Source of the DNA: Bacillus australimaris | Lineage (GTDB): Bacteria > Bacillota > Bacilli > Bacillales > Bacillaceae | NCBI RefSeq assembly: GCF_001307105.1 | Contig: NZ_LGYN01000001.1 | Location: 1 to 64,000, forward strand | Length of the DNA: 64,000 nt | Direction: 5' to 3' | Shown: in pieces, positions 1 to 11,400 of the stretch | How positions within the stretch are numbered: position 1 is the stretch's first letter | Layout: each line of letters begins with the position of its first letter | The notes under the pieces: generated by a model | What the model saw: only the letters and a program-made list of their open reading frames with translations | The model's database searches: none | Told to the model about the DNA's origin: nothing | Position numbers and translations under genes: made by a program

Positions 1-1378
<1,378 letters not shown>

Positions 1379-1381
1379 ACG

Positions 1382-1413
1382 AAAAAAGAAAGGCTTTTCA
1401 GCCTTTCTTTTTT
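1382..1413. terminator. Bidirectional intrinsic terminator
   Basis: A perfect 14-bp stem (1382-1395 with 1400-1413) has a 4-base loop and is flanked by A-run and T-run. It ends the collagen-like gene on the plus strand. It also contains the last codons and stop of the convergent acetyltransferase gene on the minus strand. Confidence 0.9.
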
Positions 1414-1958
1414 ATGTCTTCTATTACATTGATACAATGTTCAATATCATGAGATTGCAAATGATGAAAAATAGATTGGATGATTGTAAACTCTAAATTC
1501 CACCATTCTAATAACTGCAGTTTTTCAATAACTTCAGATGAAAATCGATATTTCATGAGCTGCTGGGGATTTCCGGCAGCAATTGCATATGGCGGCACAT
1601 CCTTTGTGATCACACTATTTGCTCCGATCACGGCCCCATTCCCTATACTTACTCCTGACATGATCGTTGCACCATATCCAATCCATACGTCATGTCCTAT
1701 ATGCACATCTCCCTTCGTTTTGGGATGTCCTTCGATATGGGCAGCTTCTTTGAAAATTTGATTAAACGGATACGTTGTGACCCAATCTGTACGGTGTTCA
1801 CCGCCTAGAAAAATTTTCACTTCGTTTGCAATGGAACAAAACTTCCCAATATTTAATGTCGCTCCCTCTCCCCACGTCAGCACTTGGAAATCTGGTCCGG
1901 CATAAGAAAAGTCACCGATTTGATAAGAGCTTAGTTCACTTCTTTGATTTAAAAACAT
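1398..1958 (-). CDS. Hexapeptide-repeat (CatB/Vat-like) O-acetyltransferase
   Basis: The 186-residue protein belongs to the left-handed beta-helix acetyltransferases. Residues about 85-125 show hexapeptide repeats (DVHIGHDVWIGYGATIMSGV, then IGNGAVIGANSVI), followed by the usual GNPQQLMKYRF. The GGEHRTDWVTTYPF segment is typical of the xenobiotic/streptogramin acetyltransferase branch, which transfers acetyl from acetyl-CoA to a hydroxyl of a small substrate; His in GGEH(R) is the expected catalytic base region. The substrate cannot be told from sequence. The start is supported by AAGGAGGTC upstream. It is last in a likely dacC-MATE-acetyltransferase series (64-bp gap). The stop codon sits in the loop of the shared terminator. 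Confidence 0.85.
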   Translation of the reverse strand: MFLNQRSELSSYQIGDFSYAGPDFQVLTWGEGATLNIGKFCSIANEVKIFLGGEHRTDWVTTYPFNQIFKEAAHIEGHPKTKGDVHIGHDVWIGYGATIMSGVSIGNGAVIGANSVITKDVPPYAIAAGNPQQLMKYRFSSEVIEKLQLLEWWNLEFTIIQSIFHHLQSHDIEHCINVIEDIKKKG

Positions 1959-2022
1959 AGAAGATCTGACCTCCTTAAAAGTGATAGATCTTCGTATGTA
2001 TATGCTGATTCACGCCTTCACA

Positions 2023-3390
2023 TTATGACTGAACAAGCGCCACAATCTGTTTTTTCTTCCATACGAGCTGATAGTAGCTGTATTGAAGGAGTAAGTTCAC
2101 AAAGAAAGCTGCAGGGTAGCCGATCCATATTCCCTTAATGCCAAGAGATGTATAGTGTGATAAAACATAAGCGACTGGTACTTCTACAAGCCAAATGGAA
2201 CAAATGCTAAAGATCGTCGGCCAAAGAACTGTTCCACTTGCTCTCATCGTGGCTGCAACAATTTGTCCCGTTCCAAAAATGAGATAGCTCCATAGTGTGA
2301 TGACGACCAAACTATAGGCAATGTCTATCGTTCCAGGATCTGTTAAAAAGATTGATAAAATCTGCGGTGCAAAAATATAAACGAAAATAATGATCAATCC
2401 GCCTATGGCGAAGTTGAGTCCTAACCCAATTTTAATCACATCTTTCAGACGATTCATATTCCCCGCACCGATGAATTGTGCAGCAAAAATAGAGACCGCA
2501 ATACCAAGACTCACTGCCGGCATTTGCACATAACTTACGACTTGATTGACAACACCATAGGCAGCTGTCGCCTGTGATCCATAATCGTTGACAAAAGAAA
2601 TCACAGCAATTTCTGATAAAGAAATGAGGATCATATTAATGCTTGATGGGATACTGAGCTTTAATAACGTTTTTAATAGATCCCCCTTCATCAATAAATG
2701 CTTTCGCACTGATGCATCGATGCGAAGTGGGTGCTTTGTTTTATATAAGTAGATATGTAGAATGATAAACGTCACAAAAGTTGAAATCACAGAAGCATAT
2801 GCAGCGCCGTATAACCCAAACGCAGGCAATCCGAGCCAGCCAAATAATAAAATAGGCAGCATCAAAATATTCGTTACGGTACTAATCATTAAGAAATAAA
2901 AAGGCGTTTTCGAATCCCCTGTCCCTCGCAAGAAGGTCGTATAAACAAAATAAAGAAATAAGATCGGCATAGAGATGAATAGGATTCTGGCATATGCCGC
3001 ACTTTCCTTCACGATATTAGCGGGTGTTCCCATAATGTTTAGGATGTCTGTTGCGAAAAACCCTCCAATGATCGCTAAAGATAGTCCAATTAAAAAAGTG
3101 AATGAAAGCGTTGTGCCGATAATTTCTTTTAATCTCTGTTCATTTTTTGCTCCATACGCTTGTCCAATCAGGATCGAGCTTCCCGATCCAATTCCAATGG
3201 AAAAAGAAACGAGTAAAAAGAAAAGCGGAAAGAATGCAGAAACGGCAGCCACTGCATCCTCTCCAATCCATCTACCGACAAGCACAATGGACACAAGCTG
3301 TCCGATCGATTGCAAGATATTGCTTAGCAACAACGGGATGAGAAAAATGGACATGGTTTTTACTAAAGATTGATTGTTATCTAACGTCAT
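2023..3390 (-). CDS. MATE family multidrug/Na+ antiporter-type exporter
   Basis: The 455-residue protein has about 12 hydrophobic segments in two homologous halves, as in MATE (MatE PF01554) exporters of the NorM/DinF type. The signature SILIGQAYGAKNEQRLKEI (first half) is matched by SIFAAQFIGAGNMNRLKDV in the second half. MATE proteins expel cationic drugs or metabolites using Na+ or H+ gradients; the substrate here is unknown. AAGGGGA precedes the ATG. The gene lies 25 bp after dacC on the same strand, so the two may be co-transcribed. Position next to dacC and gltBA recalls yoeA of B. subtilis, which I cannot verify. Confidence 0.9.
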   Translation of the reverse strand: MTLDNNQSLVKTMSIFLIPLLLSNILQSIGQLVSIVLVGRWIGEDAVAAVSAFFPLFFLLVSFSIGIGSGSSILIGQAYGAKNEQRLKEIIGTTLSFTFLIGLSLAIIGGFFATDILNIMGTPANIVKESAAYARILFISMPILFLYFVYTTFLRGTGDSKTPFYFLMISTVTNILMLPILLFGWLGLPAFGLYGAAYASVISTFVTFIILHIYLYKTKHPLRIDASVRKHLLMKGDLLKTLLKLSIPSSINMILISLSEIAVISFVNDYGSQATAAYGVVNQVVSYVQMPAVSLGIAVSIFAAQFIGAGNMNRLKDVIKIGLGLNFAIGGLIIIFVYIFAPQILSIFLTDPGTIDIAYSLVVITLWSYLIFGTGQIVAATMRASGTVLWPTIFSICSIWLVEVPVAYVLSHYTSLGIKGIWIGYPAAFFVNLLLQYSYYQLVWKKKQIVALVQS

Positions 3391-3415
3391 GATGGTTCCC
3401 CTTCTCTATCTAAAT

Positions 3416-4900
3416 CTAAAGATTCTCAGCTAATATGCTGACAATACGGTCTTCTATCTCTTTCCCTTTTTCGTCATCAACAAGGTGATTGAATAAGATG
3501 GAAAAAGCAAGCGTCTTTCCGCCCTGCGTGTCAATATATCCAGAAAGTGTGCTGACCGCTGTTAACGATCCTGTTTTTGCACGGACTTTTTCTAGTGTAG
3601 CAGGTCCTTTCAATCTGTTTCTTAACGTTCCTCCTACCATTCGTTCACTTGCCCCTGCTAAAGGAAGCGCATGTTCATAGGTTTTAAACCATTGTTCCTT
3701 TTGAATGTTTGTCAAAAATAAAGTGAACTGGTTGGCAGAGACAAGATTAATAGGTGATATCCCCGATCCGTCACGCAGCACTGCAAGCGAAGGATCAACA
3801 CCAAACGCAGGAAGCCGTTCATTCATGACATCCAGCCCAGCTTCAAAGCTCCCTTTGTTTTTTACTTTTTTACCAAGTTCTTTTAATAAAATTTCTGCAT
3901 GGGTATTGTTGCTGAGTTTCATCATGGGAACAAGCAGCTCTGATAAAGGCATCGATGAATGGGAGGCGATTTTTTTGGCTTTTTTAGGAACTTGTTTTGT
4001 TTTCAGTGGTCCTTTTACTTGAATGCCTTCTGCCTTTAACGCTCGTTTCATTAAATCTAAAGCATAGGCTGCCGGGTCCCATAAAGCGACCCATTGTTTA
4101 GATGAGCTTGCTTTAACAGGGATGGTTCCCGTCAAAGTGATCTTGTTTGTTCCGTGAGAGCGCTTAAAAGAGATTTTCTTTTTTCCGTCTTCTGGGACTG
4201 TTTTCACTTGATTAATGACTTGAGCGACATCTGTCTTCGGGATCATCTCATAGTCGGCTTTCTGCCCTGCTTTCTTTCCTGGTTTTACTTCAAGAATGAT
4301 AGTACCAGCATCATAATCTTGATTTGGCGAAGCCGTAAGAGCAGATATTTGTGCACCATAATATTGATCCTCATCACTCCAAGGCAGATCGATGGAGTAT
4401 CTCGTATCATCATACCATGTGTCATCTGCCGCAAGCTGTCCGCGAATGGTATGTATTCCAGCCTTTTTGACCTGTTTGGCAAGTGCTGCAAAATCCTCCT
4501 CTAATAAAGTCGGATCTCCAGTACCGCGAAGATAAAGGCTACCATGTAACGTTTTCTTTTGAATAGAACCATCCATCCAGATGTCTGTAGGGAATGTGTG
4601 TGTTTCTCCAAGTATATCAAGTGCGATAGCTGATGTGAGCAGTTTCATATTAGAAGCAGGAGTAAGACGAATATCGGCTTGATGTTCATAAAGAAGAGAG
4701 GTGTCAGAAGTATCGCGGACGCTGATGCCAGAGATCGCGCCCTCTAAATCAGGTGCTGTTCGTATGAGTTCGTCTAAAGCTGTGACCCAAGTCAGAGAAT
4801 CGTCACGAGCTGTGAGCTGTTCATCTTTCGCTGAAAAAGGGAGAAATAAAATCGACAGGATACATATTTGTAAAAACATGAGCTGTGAAAAACGCTTCAC
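3416..4900 (-). CDS. dacC: D-alanyl-D-alanine carboxypeptidase/endopeptidase, PBP4a (peptidase S13)
   Basis: The 494-residue, class C low-molecular-weight penicillin-binding protein has all three active-site motifs: SxxK (S83-N-M-K86), SxN (S330-N-N332) and KTG (442-444). An N-terminal signal peptide (about residues 1-24, hydrophobic core LQICILSILFLPFSA) sends it out of the cytoplasm. The large insertion between SxxK and SxN is characteristic of the S13/PBP4 family. It trims the terminal D-Ala or cuts D-Ala-meso-DAP cross-links in peptidoglycan. The start is GTG (4898-4900), preceded by AAAGGAGGG; length matches B. subtilis DacC. It is first gene of a likely three-gene leftward unit. Confidence 0.93.
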   Translation of the reverse strand: MKRFSQLMFLQICILSILFLPFSAKDEQLTARDDSLTWVTALDELIRTAPDLEGAISGISVRDTSDTSLLYEHQADIRLTPASNMKLLTSAIALDILGETHTFPTDIWMDGSIQKKTLHGSLYLRGTGDPTLLEEDFAALAKQVKKAGIHTIRGQLAADDTWYDDTRYSIDLPWSDEDQYYGAQISALTASPNQDYDAGTIILEVKPGKKAGQKADYEMIPKTDVAQVINQVKTVPEDGKKKISFKRSHGTNKITLTGTIPVKASSSKQWVALWDPAAYALDLMKRALKAEGIQVKGPLKTKQVPKKAKKIASHSSMPLSELLVPMMKLSNNTHAEILLKELGKKVKNKGSFEAGLDVMNERLPAFGVDPSLAVLRDGSGISPINLVSANQFTLFLTNIQKEQWFKTYEHALPLAGASERMVGGTLRNRLKGPATLEKVRAKTGSLTAVSTLSGYIDTQGGKTLAFSILFNHLVDDEKGKEIEDRIVSILAENL

Positions 4901-4990
4901 CCAATCCCTCCTTTATTGTAGCAGCCAATTTTAGAAGAATATGTTCATTATACACAAAAGAACGTTTGTTCTCAAAGGTTTTTTAAACAG

Positions 4991-5020
4991 AAAAGTCAGC
5001 TTTCTTTGACGAAAACTGAC
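4991..5020 (-). terminator. Probable terminator after the pectinesterase gene
   Basis: GTCAG and CTGAC arms plus an inner TTTC/GAAA pairing form a hairpin just beyond the pectinesterase stop, followed on the minus strand by a TTTTCTGTTT tract. Confidence 0.6.
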
Positions 5021-5027
5021 AAGCCCT

Positions 5028-6014
5028 TTACCTCTTTTCTGGATTCCAGCCATCGGCTCCGCCAAGAACTGCTTGAACCGTGATCTGCCTTGCTTCGTTA
5101 TTGGTTAAAATAGTTGACCATTTGACGCGGTTTGCTGGACTGCTTCCTGCTCCTGTCGATCCAAACTCTTGATACCTGGCCGTTTTTTCGTTGTCACGGT
5201 TATCCCAGTTATGCCATCCCTCTGCTTTTATATGGTCATCCATTGTTGTATGAAGGAATGTCACAGCCGAATAAGGTCTCCACGGACGTCCCAAATAAAC
5301 CGATTGCGCACCTGCCGTTCCCTTTTTCAACGTAGAATCCATAAATACGTAGCCGTACCTTTGTGCTTCTGTAGTGGATGCTGCAGTAATATACCCATTT
5401 CCAAGGCTTTTTATTTCAGCTCTTTTAAACACTGCTGTGGCTGATCCAAAAATAAAATCAACCGTACCCTCGATGTAGCAGTTTTCATAATATTGCCGCC
5501 CTGTGCCTGTTGCATAAAGTGTATCTTGATAGCCTAAGACCCTTATTTGCTTGAACACAGCCCGGTCTCCAGACACGTACAGCGCAACCGCCTGACCAGC
5601 ATGTCTGCCGGCTGTATTTTGAAAGGTGATATTTTCTGCATAAAAGTCGTTTGCACGGATCATTGTGCTTGAGCTATTGGTTGTGCTGCCAGTGCTTGCA
5701 TTTGTATCATCATACGTAAGAATCGTATTGTACTGATCTTCACCGATAAAAGATACGTGCGGTTTATTTTGCGGAAGCAGAATTTTTTCTTTATATACAC
5801 CATTTTTAATATAAATCGTTACCTGTTGTTGATTATTTGCTGGAATGGCATCAATGGCTGACTGAACGGTGCGGTATGAGCCACTGCCCTTTTGATCAAC
5901 CACGAGAACACGGTTCGTTTGATTATGATGCCCGGCTTCTGCTGCTTGAATTGAAGCTGAGTCAAAAAGAAATAAAAACAAAACGATGACAATCCATACG
6001 TTTCTATACTTCAT
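5028..6014 (-). CDS. Secreted pectinesterase (carbohydrate esterase family 8)
   Basis: The 328-residue protein has a signal peptide (MKYRNVWIVIVLFLFLF..AEA) and a right-handed beta-helix pectin methylesterase domain. Family motifs are GQAVAL (Q141), QDTLYA (Q163, D164), VDFIFG (D186) and LGRPW (R243, W245); the two Asp, the Gln and the Arg are the expected catalytic and binding residues. It demethylates polygalacturonate so that pectate lyases can act. The start at 6014 is chosen because GGAGGAG lies 7 bases upstream and the signal peptide begins there; the open frame extends 22 codons further, but no ribosome site supports that. A perfect cre site lies 20 bp upstream. No other pectinolytic gene is in the window. 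Confidence 0.93.
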   Translation of the reverse strand: MKYRNVWIVIVLFLFLFDSASIQAAEAGHHNQTNRVLVVDQKGSGSYRTVQSAIDAIPANNQQQVTIYIKNGVYKEKILLPQNKPHVSFIGEDQYNTILTYDDTNASTGSTTNSSSTMIRANDFYAENITFQNTAGRHAGQAVALYVSGDRAVFKQIRVLGYQDTLYATGTGRQYYENCYIEGTVDFIFGSATAVFKRAEIKSLGNGYITAASTTEAQRYGYVFMDSTLKKGTAGAQSVYLGRPWRPYSAVTFLHTTMDDHIKAEGWHNWDNRDNEKTARYQEFGSTGAGSSPANRVKWSTILTNNEARQITVQAVLGGADGWNPEKR

Positions 6015-6034
6015 CCCACATCTCCTCCTCGCTA

Positions 6035-6048
6035 TGTGAACGTTTTCA
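6035..6048 (-). promoter_or_regulatory. cre site (CcpA) upstream of pectinesterase
   Basis: On the minus strand TGAAAACGTTCACA matches the cre consensus TGWAANCGNTNWCA at every position. It lies 20 bp before the ATG, downstream of or within the promoter, where CcpA-HPr(Ser-P) binding would repress. Confidence 0.8.
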
Positions 6049-6084
6049 TTTAACATTCTTTTTGATCCTATTCCATACACACGG

Positions 6085-6121
6085 AAAAAACACCCACAAA
6101 TTTATGTTGTGGATGTTTTTT
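6085..6121 (-). terminator. Terminator after DUF421 gene
   Basis: AAAAAACA-CCACAA arms flank a 7-base loop containing the stop codon of the DUF421 gene; a T-run follows on the minus strand. The symmetry also gives T-rich sequence on the plus strand. Confidence 0.7.
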
Positions 6122-6803
6122 TAGATTTTTCATATTGCATCGCATAAATCCCTTCATTTTCAATCCATTCACAAAATAGAACATCTCGATAGGAAGAAAT
6201 ATGTTGCTTTTTTAACTGATCATTCAGCCAGGATTCATCAAAGCCAGCTTCCTGTAAATCTTTTTTTAAAATTTCGCCATCGATAATAAATGTTCTAGGC
6301 AATTTCACTTCTTTTCCTTTCACGTTCACATCTTCTGCTGTGGCTGGTGCGTATTTCATTTTTGGTAGAACACTGATCGAGCCGTCTGTTTCCAAAATGG
6401 CGTATTCAATTTCATTCAGGGCAAAATGGCCTTTCGCTCGAATCAATGTCTGCAGCTGATTGAGATCAAGCATATTCTTCTTCAAGCGATTGTAGCGAAT
6501 CTTCCCCTGATCAATCACAAGAGTAGGTCTTCCTTCTAAAAAAGCCCGAATGGATTTAAAGTGCTGCGAAAGCCATTCAACTGTATAAATGAGAACGCCC
6601 CATACCGCAACTGCAAATAAAATGTGCAGAATACTGACTTTTGGATCAAAAATAGCGTTTCCGACCATTTCTCCTAAAATCAGTGCAGAAATAAAATCAA
6701 ACGGTGTGATCTGTGCAAATTGTGTTTTTCCTAATAATTTTGTAATAAAAAATAAGGCGAAAAATCCGATTAAGAGTTCAGTCAAAATATTAACGTACGG
6801 CAC
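6102..6803 (-). CDS. DUF421 (YetF/YkjA-like) membrane protein
   Basis: About 233 residues: two or three N-terminal membrane segments (LLIGFFALFFITKLLG; FDFISALILGEMVGNAIF; ILFAVAVWGVLIYTV) are followed by the cytoplasmic DUF421 beta domain with GRPTLVIDQGKIRYNRLKKNML. The FDFISALILGEMVGNAI segment is the family signature. The GTG start (6801-6803) is chosen because AAGGAAGG lies 9-12 bases upstream and the hydrophobic region starts directly after; the ATG 45 bases further upstream has no ribosome site. Family members in B. subtilis spore and membrane studies have no firmly assigned reaction. The gene is single, flanked by terminators. Confidence 0.85.
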   Translation of the reverse strand: MPYVNILTELLIGFFALFFITKLLGKTQFAQITPFDFISALILGEMVGNAIFDPKVSILHILFAVAVWGVLIYTVEWLSQHFKSIRAFLEGRPTLVIDQGKIRYNRLKKNMLDLNQLQTLIRAKGHFALNEIEYAILETDGSISVLPKMKYAPATAEDVNVKGKEVKLPRTFIIDGEILKKDLQEAGFDESWLNDQLKKQHISSYRDVLFCEWIENEGIYAMQYEKSKKTSTT

Positions 6804-6920
6804 AAAAATTCCTTCCTTTCTTGCTGCATTTACATACAGCATATACATGAATGGAAGGATCTAAACGTTTTCGTCTTTTCAACCAATGCACCCACTCTTC
6901 ATCTATACCTTCAATACATA

Positions 6921-6954
6921 AAAAGCCATGATCCAAAGTATGGTCATGGCTTTT
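6921..6954 (-). terminator. Terminator of the gltAB operon
   Basis: AAAAGCCATGA / TCATGGCTTTT form an 11-bp perfect stem 29 bp beyond the gltB stop, with a T-run on the minus strand. Confidence 0.85.
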
Positions 6955-6982
6955 CTATATATTGTAACACCCTTTGTTTGAC

Positions 6983-8467
6983 CTATTTTGGCAGAACCGA
7001 ACTCCCCATTAAATAACGGTCTACCTCGTGCGCCACTTGTCTGCCTTCATTAATTGCCCAGACAATCAAGCTTTGCCCGCGTCTTGCATCTCCCGCTGCA
7101 AATACGCCTTCTACATTTGTTGTATATTCCCCATATTTTGCGTCAATGCGATTGTTTTTGCTGTCCACGCCAAAGTGTTTCACAAGCGGCTGTTCAGTTC
7201 CCTCAAAACCAATTGCAATAAAGACTAGCTGAGCAGGCCATACCTTCTCTGTTCCTGGAATTTCATGAAATTCAAACTTCCCTTGTTCGTTTTTCACCTT
7301 TTCCATTTGAATGGTATGAAGCTCTTTTAATTTCCCATTTTTATCTGCCACAATTTTTGTGGTTTGAATCGAATATTGACGCGGATCTGCTCCGAATTTT
7401 GCTTGTGCTTCTTCATAAGCATAATCCAGTGAGAAGACATAAGGCTGTTCTGGCCACATGTTATCCCCTACACGTGTATCCGGAAGCTTTGGATGCTTCC
7501 CAAATTGAACAACACTTTTTGCTTTTTGGCGAAGTGCAGTTGCGACGCAGTCCGCACCTGTATCTCCTCCGCCAATCACAATCACGTCTTTTCCTTTTGC
7601 ATCAATGAAATTTTTATCTTTAAATCCTGAATCAAGCATGCTTTTCGTTGCGAGGGTTAAATAATCCATCGCTAGGTGAATTCCCTTTGCTTCCCGGCCT
7701 TCAATTAACAAATCACGCTGTTTTTGTGCACCTGTACAAAGAATAACCGCATCAAACTGCTCTTTCAGCTCATCGGCAGTGATGTCCACACCGATCTCTG
7801 TGTTCGTCACAAAGTCAATGCCTTCTTGTCTTAGCAATTTGACTCTTCGTTCAACCACTTCTTTGTCCAGTTTCATATTTGGAATGCCATACGTCAGCAG
7901 TCCGCCAAGACGATCAGAACGTTCGAACACTGTCACGGCGTGTCCTGCTTGGTTTAATTGGTCAGCACTTGCAAGTCCTGCTGGTCCTGAGCCAACAATG
8001 GCAATTTTCTTTCCAGTACGGCTTGAAGGGATTCTTGGTGTGATCCATCCGTTTTCAAAGCCTTTATCAATGATCGTACGTTCGATATTTTTAATCGAAA
8101 CAGCTGGATCATTGATGGCAACTGTACAGGAACCTTCGCAAGGTGCTGGACAAACTCTCCCAGTAAATTCAGGGAAATTGTTTGTTTTTTGCAATCTTTC
8201 AAGTGCTTCTTTCCATCTCCCGCGATAGACAAGGTCATTCCACTCTGGAATTAAATTATAGATCGGGCAGCCAGATACGCCGCCCCTGATCTCCATCCCG
8301 ATTTGACAAAACGGTGTTCCGCAATCCATACATCTAGCGCCCTGCTTCTTCAATACGTCATCTGTATAAGGAGCTGAATATTCTTTCCAGTCATTTTGAC
8401 GAGTGAGAGGGTCACGTTCATTTGGCTTTTCTCTTTTATATTCCATAAAACCTGTTGCTTTGCCCAT
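6983..8467 (-). CDS. gltB: Glutamate synthase (NADPH), small subunit
   Basis: The 494-residue subunit passes electrons from NADPH via FAD and iron-sulfur clusters to the large subunit. N-terminal cysteines C46, C49, C54, C67 and C106, C110, C114 (CPAPCEGSC) are the [4Fe-4S] ligands. The FAD-binding [13 protein letters not shown] motif is near residue 157 and the NADPH-binding GGGDTG motif near 300. It follows gltA with a 16-bp gap and its own AAGGGGAGAGG ribosome site, forming an operon. The product, glutamate, is the precursor for the proline operon 6 kb away. Length equals the B. subtilis protein within one residue. Confidence 0.97.
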   Translation of the reverse strand: MGKATGFMEYKREKPNERDPLTRQNDWKEYSAPYTDDVLKKQGARCMDCGTPFCQIGMEIRGGVSGCPIYNLIPEWNDLVYRGRWKEALERLQKTNNFPEFTGRVCPAPCEGSCTVAINDPAVSIKNIERTIIDKGFENGWITPRIPSSRTGKKIAIVGSGPAGLASADQLNQAGHAVTVFERSDRLGGLLTYGIPNMKLDKEVVERRVKLLRQEGIDFVTNTEIGVDITADELKEQFDAVILCTGAQKQRDLLIEGREAKGIHLAMDYLTLATKSMLDSGFKDKNFIDAKGKDVIVIGGGDTGADCVATALRQKAKSVVQFGKHPKLPDTRVGDNMWPEQPYVFSLDYAYEEAQAKFGADPRQYSIQTTKIVADKNGKLKELHTIQMEKVKNEQGKFEFHEIPGTEKVWPAQLVFIAIGFEGTEQPLVKHFGVDSKNNRIDAKYGEYTTNVEGVFAAGDARRGQSLIVWAINEGRQVAHEVDRYLMGSSVLPK

Positions 8468-8483
8468 TGTCCTCTCCCCTTTC

Positions 8484-11400
8484 TTAATGAGCGAGGGCTG
8501 CTTTTTGCCCGTTTGCCGTTTCCTGATTTTTCGGTTTTGTGTTTGCTTCGAAGGCGAACATCACCGCTTCTTCATGACTAAGGCCCGCTTGTTTTTGTTC
8601 TTCAATGCTTTGAAGCATCATTTTGTAATTTCTCGGAATAACTTTGATAAATTGATCCTTTTCTTGCTCCCAGTTTTCGAGAAGTGCTGATGCTTTTGAG
8701 CTGTTTGTATAATCAAGATGCTCTTTGATCATCTGCTTCACTTCTTGTTCTTCTTCATGATCTGTGAGCTTTTCAAACATGATCATTTCCATATTGCACA
8801 TTCTTTTGAACTGCTTTGCATCCGATGTATGGATGTAAGCAACCCCGCCAGACATACCTGCGCCAAAGTTTTTCCCTACGTCTCCTAAAATGACGACACG
8901 TCCGCCAGTCATGTATTCACAGCCGTGATCACCGATTCCTTCAACAACCACATGTACTCCTGAATTACGAACGGCAAAACGCTCACCAGCACGCCCGTTA
9001 ATATAGGCTTTTCCGCTAGTTGCGCCGTAAAATGCGACGTTTCCGACAATGACATTTTCATGTCCATTTTGCACAAAGTGTTCAGATGTTTTAACAGCAA
9101 TTTTGCCTCCTGAGAGTCCTTTGCCGATATAGTCATTTGAATCACCTTTTAAATATAAAGACATGCCCTTTGGCACAAATGCACCAAAACTTTGCCCAGC
9201 TGAACCAGTGAATCGTAGTGTGATGGTATCCTCTGGCAAGCCTTCTTCCCCGTAGCGCTTAGACACTTCACTGCCAGTAATGGTTCCAGCCACACGGTTG
9301 ACATTGCGAATGTTCAAAGATAGATCAACCGGTGTTTGATGATTCAGCGCTTCTTGTACATAAGGAAGAATTTCATTCACATCCAGCGATTCATCAATTT
9401 TATGATTTTGTGGTGTTCTGAATGTCCGCGCACCTTCTGGCTGATAAAGCAGTGTTTCAAGGTTTAGCTGGCCTGCTTTCCAGTGAGCTTTTGCTCGTTC
9501 ACTGACCGCAAGAACGTCTGTGCGTCCGATTAATTCATCCATTGATGTAAAGCCAAGTTCTGCTAAGATTTCTCTTACTTCCTCTGCAATAAACATCATA
9601 AAGTTCACAATGTGATCAGGGTTCCCCATGAATTTTTTGCGAAGCTCTGGATTTTGTGTGGCAACACCGACTGGGCAAGTATCTAGATGACATGCTCTCA
9701 TCATCACGCAGCCTAATACGACAAGTGGAGCTGTCGCAAAGCCGTACTCTTCTGCTCCTAAAATCGCAGCCATAACAACGTCGCGGCCAGTCATTAACTT
9801 TCCGTCTGTTTCAAGAACGACTCTCTCACGAAGACCGTTTAACACAAGGGTTTGATGTGCCTCTGCCAGCCCAAGCTCCCAAGGAAGTCCAGTATGTTTA
9901 ATACTCGTTTTCGGTGAAGCTCCTGTACCGCCGTCATAGCCGCTGATGACAATGACATCCGCAGTTCCTTTTGCTACACCTGCAGCAATCGTGCCAACGC
10001 CGGCTTTAGACACAAGCTTGACACTGATGCGGGCATCACGGTTCGCATTTTTCAAATCATGGATCAGCTGAGCCAAATCCTCGATGGAATAAATATCATG
10101 ATGCGGCGGCGGAGAAATCAATCCGACACCTGGTGTAGAACCACGTACATCTGCAACCCAAGGATAGACTTTATTTCCTGGCAGCTGTCCGCCTTCTCCC
10201 GGCTTTGCTCCTTGCGCCATTTTAATTTGCAGTTCCTCTGCATTCACCAAGTAATGACTCTTCACACCAAATCGGCCAGAAGCGATTTGTTTAATGGCAC
10301 TTCTTCTGTCATCACCGTGTTCATCTACTGTAAAGCGAGCTGGATCTTCCCCGCCTTCTCCGCTGTTACTTTTACCGCCAATACGGTTCATCGCAATCGC
10401 AAGTGCTTCATGTGCTTCTTTACTTAAAGATCCAAATGACATGGCACCTGTCTTAAAGCGGCGCACGATAGATTCAGCAGATTCAACTTCCTCCAGACGA
10501 ACTGGCTTTTGTTTTGACTGGAAAGCAAACAAGTTTCTGAGGAAGCCGATTCTTTCTTCGTCCGCTGCCTTTGTATATTGTTTAAATAGATCGTAATCAT
10601 CATTGCGGCATGCCCACTGGAGCGTATGGATCGTTTTTGGGTTAAAGGCATGGTGCTCTCCATTTTTTCTCCACTGGAATTCACTTCCAGATTCAAGTGT
10701 TTGGTCAGTGGCTGCCTGATACCCTGCTTCATGACGCAGTTTTGCCTCACTCGCAATGGTGTCAAGATCAATCCCGCCAAGCTGAGAAGCTGTTCCTGTG
10801 AAATACGCCTGAATGACGTCTTCACTAATGCCGACTGCTTCAAAGATTTGCGCGCCTCTATAACTTTGCACTGTGGAAATTCCCACTTTAGACATGACTT
10901 TGACGACACCTTCTGTCACGCTTTTACCAAACTTTGTGACAGCTTCATCAAAGCTGATCGAAATCGCTTCGTCTGCAATCAGCTGTTTGTACGTTTCGTA
11001 CACAAGGTAAGGGTGAATCGCATCTGCCCCGTAGCCAATTAGTGCGGCAAAATGGTGGACCTCTCTCACCTCTCCAGATTCCACGATCAGACTGACCTTT
11101 GTACGTAAACCTTGGCGTACAAGGTGCTGATGAAGTGCACTTAGCGCAAGAAGTGGTGGAATCGGCACTTTTTGTTCTGTCATCTCACGATCTGAAAGGA
11201 TTAATAAAGACACACCTTCTCGGATGGCTTTTTCCGCCTCTTCAAACATCGCATCCAGCCCGCGCTTTAAATCATCGGTGAACAGTGTATGAATTGTTTT
11301 GCTTTTAAAAGCATTGTGAACAATCGTTTTCAAGCCGTTAAATTGTCCGCTCGTTAAGACCGGTGTATAAAGTTTAATTCTTCGGCATGAGTATTCATTT

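Noticed and set aside
4154..4504. 116-codon plus-strand frame within dacC
   Set aside because: Antisense shadow of a complete PBP4 gene with all active-site motifs; no ribosome site.
10424..10909. 161-codon frame in a second minus phase within gltA
   Set aside because: It overlaps the FMN domain of gltA, whose frame is intact and conserved throughout.
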